In this document: positions 62,258 to 64,000 of the stretch, in pieces
Layout: every line of letters starts with the position of its first letter
How positions within the stretch are numbered: position 1 is the first letter of the stretch
From: CBDFLA01 sp965248915
GTDB lineage: Bacteria > Pseudomonadota > Alphaproteobacteria > M2410
Length of the DNA stretch: 64,000 nucleotides
Reading direction: 5' to 3'
NCBI GenBank assembly: GCA_965248915.1
Contig: OZ252216.1
Coordinates: 1,488,001 to 1,552,000, forward strand
Program-made: the position numbers and the translations under genes
The notes under the pieces: model-generated
Database searches by the model: none
Told to the model about the DNA's origin: nothing
The model's input: the letters and a program-made list of their open reading frames with translations, nothing else

Positions 62258-64000
62258 GTGGATAGCAAGAAGCCTTCAAGTCGACCTGGAGTAAGGGCGG
62301 CCATAGCCGCAGCCGCTCTCTTTCTATCAACTGCCGCTGTCGCAGAAGATGCCCCCCGCAACCTCTACTGGGGAGATACCCATCTTCATTCGAACTATTC
62401 ATTCGACGCCTACTTGTTTCAGAACTACACCGGCGATCCCGATCTAGCCTATCGGTTTGCCAAAGGTGTGCCGGTCCTCCATCCTAAACTCCAAACTCAA
62501 ATTCAGATCGAAACCCCGCTCGATTTCTTGGTGCTCGCGGACCACGCCGAGCTAACGGCAGTGCCCTTGCGGATCTTCGAGAAGGACGAACAACTCCTCA
62601 AGACAGCCTTCGGAAAGCGCGTCCGACCGCTGATTGAGGCCGATAAAGGCGGTGATGTATTCGCTGAGATCGTCCGTCTCGCAAATGCGGGAATGGACAA
62701 CAACTCCGAACTTACCGAGCTCCAATCCGACGACATTCGTCGGCCCGCCTGGGAAGACATTGTTGAAGTTGCTGACCGGCACAATGAACCTGGAAAGTTT
62801 ACAGCCTTCATTGGGTGGGAATGGTCATCACTCCCCGATGCGGCCAACCTCCACCGAGTGGTCTTCATGGACAAGGATGCTGAGACCGGCAAAAAATTCC
62901 TCCCCTACGGGTCGACCACCAGCGTCAAGCCTGAAGACTTGTGGGCCTGGCTTGAAGAAACAGAGGAACTGACCGGCGCCAATTTCGTCGCCATCCCTCA
63001 CAACATGAACATTTCCAAAGGGCGCATGTTTGAAACAATGGACAGCGATGGCCGCCCGATCACCGATGCCTACGCGCGCACACGCATGCGTTGGGAGCCA
63101 GTTGCCGAAGTCACCCAGTATAAGGGCGACTCTGAGACCCACCCTATCCTCTCCCCGGATGATGAATTCGCAAATTTTGAGACCTACCGTCATTTGATCG
63201 ACACCAGGCCTGACACCGATCACACCGCCTCCGTCACAAACGGCGACTATGCAAGAGGCGCCCTCAAGACTGGCCTGAAACTGGAAAGCGACATTGGCGT
63301 CAATCCATTCAAATTTGGAATGATTGGCGCAACGGATTCACACACCAGCCTTGCCTCGGCTGAAGAGACAAACTTCTTCTACAAGTTCCCGTTTATGGCG
63401 ACACCGACAGATAGGTCCGAGGGAACACCAGGCCGAGGGGATGGCCCGATCGGGTGGAACTTTGGCGCTCAAGGGTTGGCCGGCGTTTGGGCCGAAGAAA
63501 ACACACGCGAGTCCATTCTCACAGCCTTCAAACGAAAAGAAGTCTTCGCGACAACCGGCCCAAGGATCATGTTGAGATTTTTCGGTGGCTGGAATTTCAG
63601 GTCGCGAGATGCCCGCGCAAATGATGTCGGCCAAACAGGCTACGACAAGGGCGTTTCCATGGGCGCCGATCTGATGGCACCGGCGGGTGGCCTCTTCTCC
63701 GGTGACAAGACACCAAGCTTTCTCATTCAAGCGGTCAGCGATCCCAAGAGCGGCAACCTTGACCGCATACAAATCGTCAAAGGTTGGCTCGATGCAGAAG
63801 GTCAGACCCAAGAGAAAGTCTTCAATGTTGTGGCATCGGATGGTCGAACCATCGACTCCGACGGTAAGCTTGCCCCAGTCGGCAACACAGTTGATTTGGC
63901 CACAGCCACCTACACAAACACAATTGGCGACCCAGAACTTGTCGCCGTGTGGCGCGACCCAGAGTTTGATCCCACACAGCGCGCCTTCTACTATGTAAGA
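62258..64000 (+). CDS. DUF3604 family secreted protein (3' end cut off)
   Basis: The 581 codons in the window begin with GTG at 62258, preceded by AAGGA, and encode a signal peptide (AAIAAAALFLSTAAVA, cleavage before EDAPR at about 30). NLYWGDTHLHSNYSFDAY opens the DUF3604 domain, with LVLADHAELTAVPL, FIGWEWSS, AIPHNMNISKGRMF, IGATDSHTS and the VFATTGPRIMLRFF segment, resembling metal-binding PHP-like motifs. Function of the family is unknown to me. Usual length is 600-700 residues, so the missing part is short. Confidence 0.88.
   Translation, partial: MDSKKPSSRPGVRAAIAAAALFLSTAAVAEDAPRNLYWGDTHLHSNYSFDAYLFQNYTGDPDLAYRFAKGVPVLHPKLQTQIQIETPLDFLVLADHAELTAVPLRIFEKDEQLLKTAFGKRVRPLIEADKGGDVFAEIVRLANAGMDNNSELTELQSDDIRRPAWEDIVEVADRHNEPGKFTAFIGWEWSSLPDAANLHRVVFMDKDAETGKKFLPYGSTTSVKPEDLWAWLEETEELTGANFVAIPHNMNISKGRMFETMDSDGRPITDAYARTRMRWEPVAEVTQYKGDSETHPILSPDDEFANFETYRHLIDTRPDTDHTASVTNGDYARGALKTGLKLESDIGVNPFKFGMIGATDSHTSLASAEETNFFYKFPFMATPTDRSEGTPGRGDGPIGWNFGAQGLAGVWAEENTRESILTAFKRKEVFATTGPRIMLRFFGGWNFRSRDARANDVGQTGYDKGVSMGADLMAPAGGLFSGDKTPSFLIQAVSDPKSGNLDRIQIVKGWLDAEGQTQEKVFNVVASDGRTIDSDGKLAPVGNTVDLATATYTNTIGDPELVAVWRDPEFDPTQRAFYYVR

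Overview
The window reads as a chromosomal segment of an alphaproteobacterium with moderate GC. Several genes point there together: a MipZ-type division-site ATPase, DUF1489 and DUF1489-like small conserved genes, an ATP12-type F1 assembly chaperone, a single long iscR-iscS-suf operon, a phasin, paired bactofilins next to an M23 peptidase, and a biotin-dependent leucine/propionate catabolism set. The order tyrS - anmK - alpha/beta hydrolase - iscR - suf is also typical of Hyphomicrobiales and relatives; a Parvibaculaceae-like lineage is a reasonable guess but not proven by this sequence.

Layout. 1-3.2 kb: clpA (cut by the left edge), clpS and a phasin with a clear terminator. 3.7-7.5 kb: a secreted D,D-carboxypeptidase with a SPOR domain, mipZ, panC, DUF1489. 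7.6-13.3 kb: a leucine-degradation operon on the minus strand (thiolase, methylcrotonyl-CoA carboxylase beta, methylglutaconyl-CoA hydratase, methylcrotonyl-CoA carboxylase alpha). 13.4-18.4 kb: a secreted kelch protein, MgtE, tRNA-Leu(GAG), a sulfate-assimilation pair (siroheme synthase N-domain and cysH) and lipB. 18.4-28.2 kb: pccA and pccB, separated by about 6 kb of accessory DNA. 28.3-37.6 kb: ATP12, AsmA, HAD phosphatase, RluC/D, FluC, a flavin monooxygenase, parE and an unknown coiled-coil protein. 37.7-42.3 kb: an RhlE-type helicase with a structured leader, Nudix, aldehyde dehydrogenase, enoyl-CoA hydratase. 42.3-49.9 kb: the Fe-S assembly operon with a promoter/operator upstream of iscR. 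49.9-57 kb: hydrolase, anmK, tyrS and a 1218-residue AsmA/DUF3971 protein. 57.1-64 kb: 1-Cys BCP, DUF455, M23 peptidase with two bactofilins (two good terminators), an EamA transporter and a DUF3604 protein cut by the right edge.

Most of the window is core metabolism and cell-envelope housekeeping. The part that looks accessory is 20.6-26.6 kb, between pccA and pccB: a lipoprotein-like gene, a DUF4282 membrane protein, a TIR + TolB-like + TPR protein, an S41 peptidase, and a frameshifted fragment that duplicates the 3' end of the TIR-TPR gene. This fragment is direct evidence that a second copy of the TIR-TPR gene (or of its tail) once lay there, and it is the most unusual structure I found. 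No CRISPR array, transposase, integrase or phage gene was seen.
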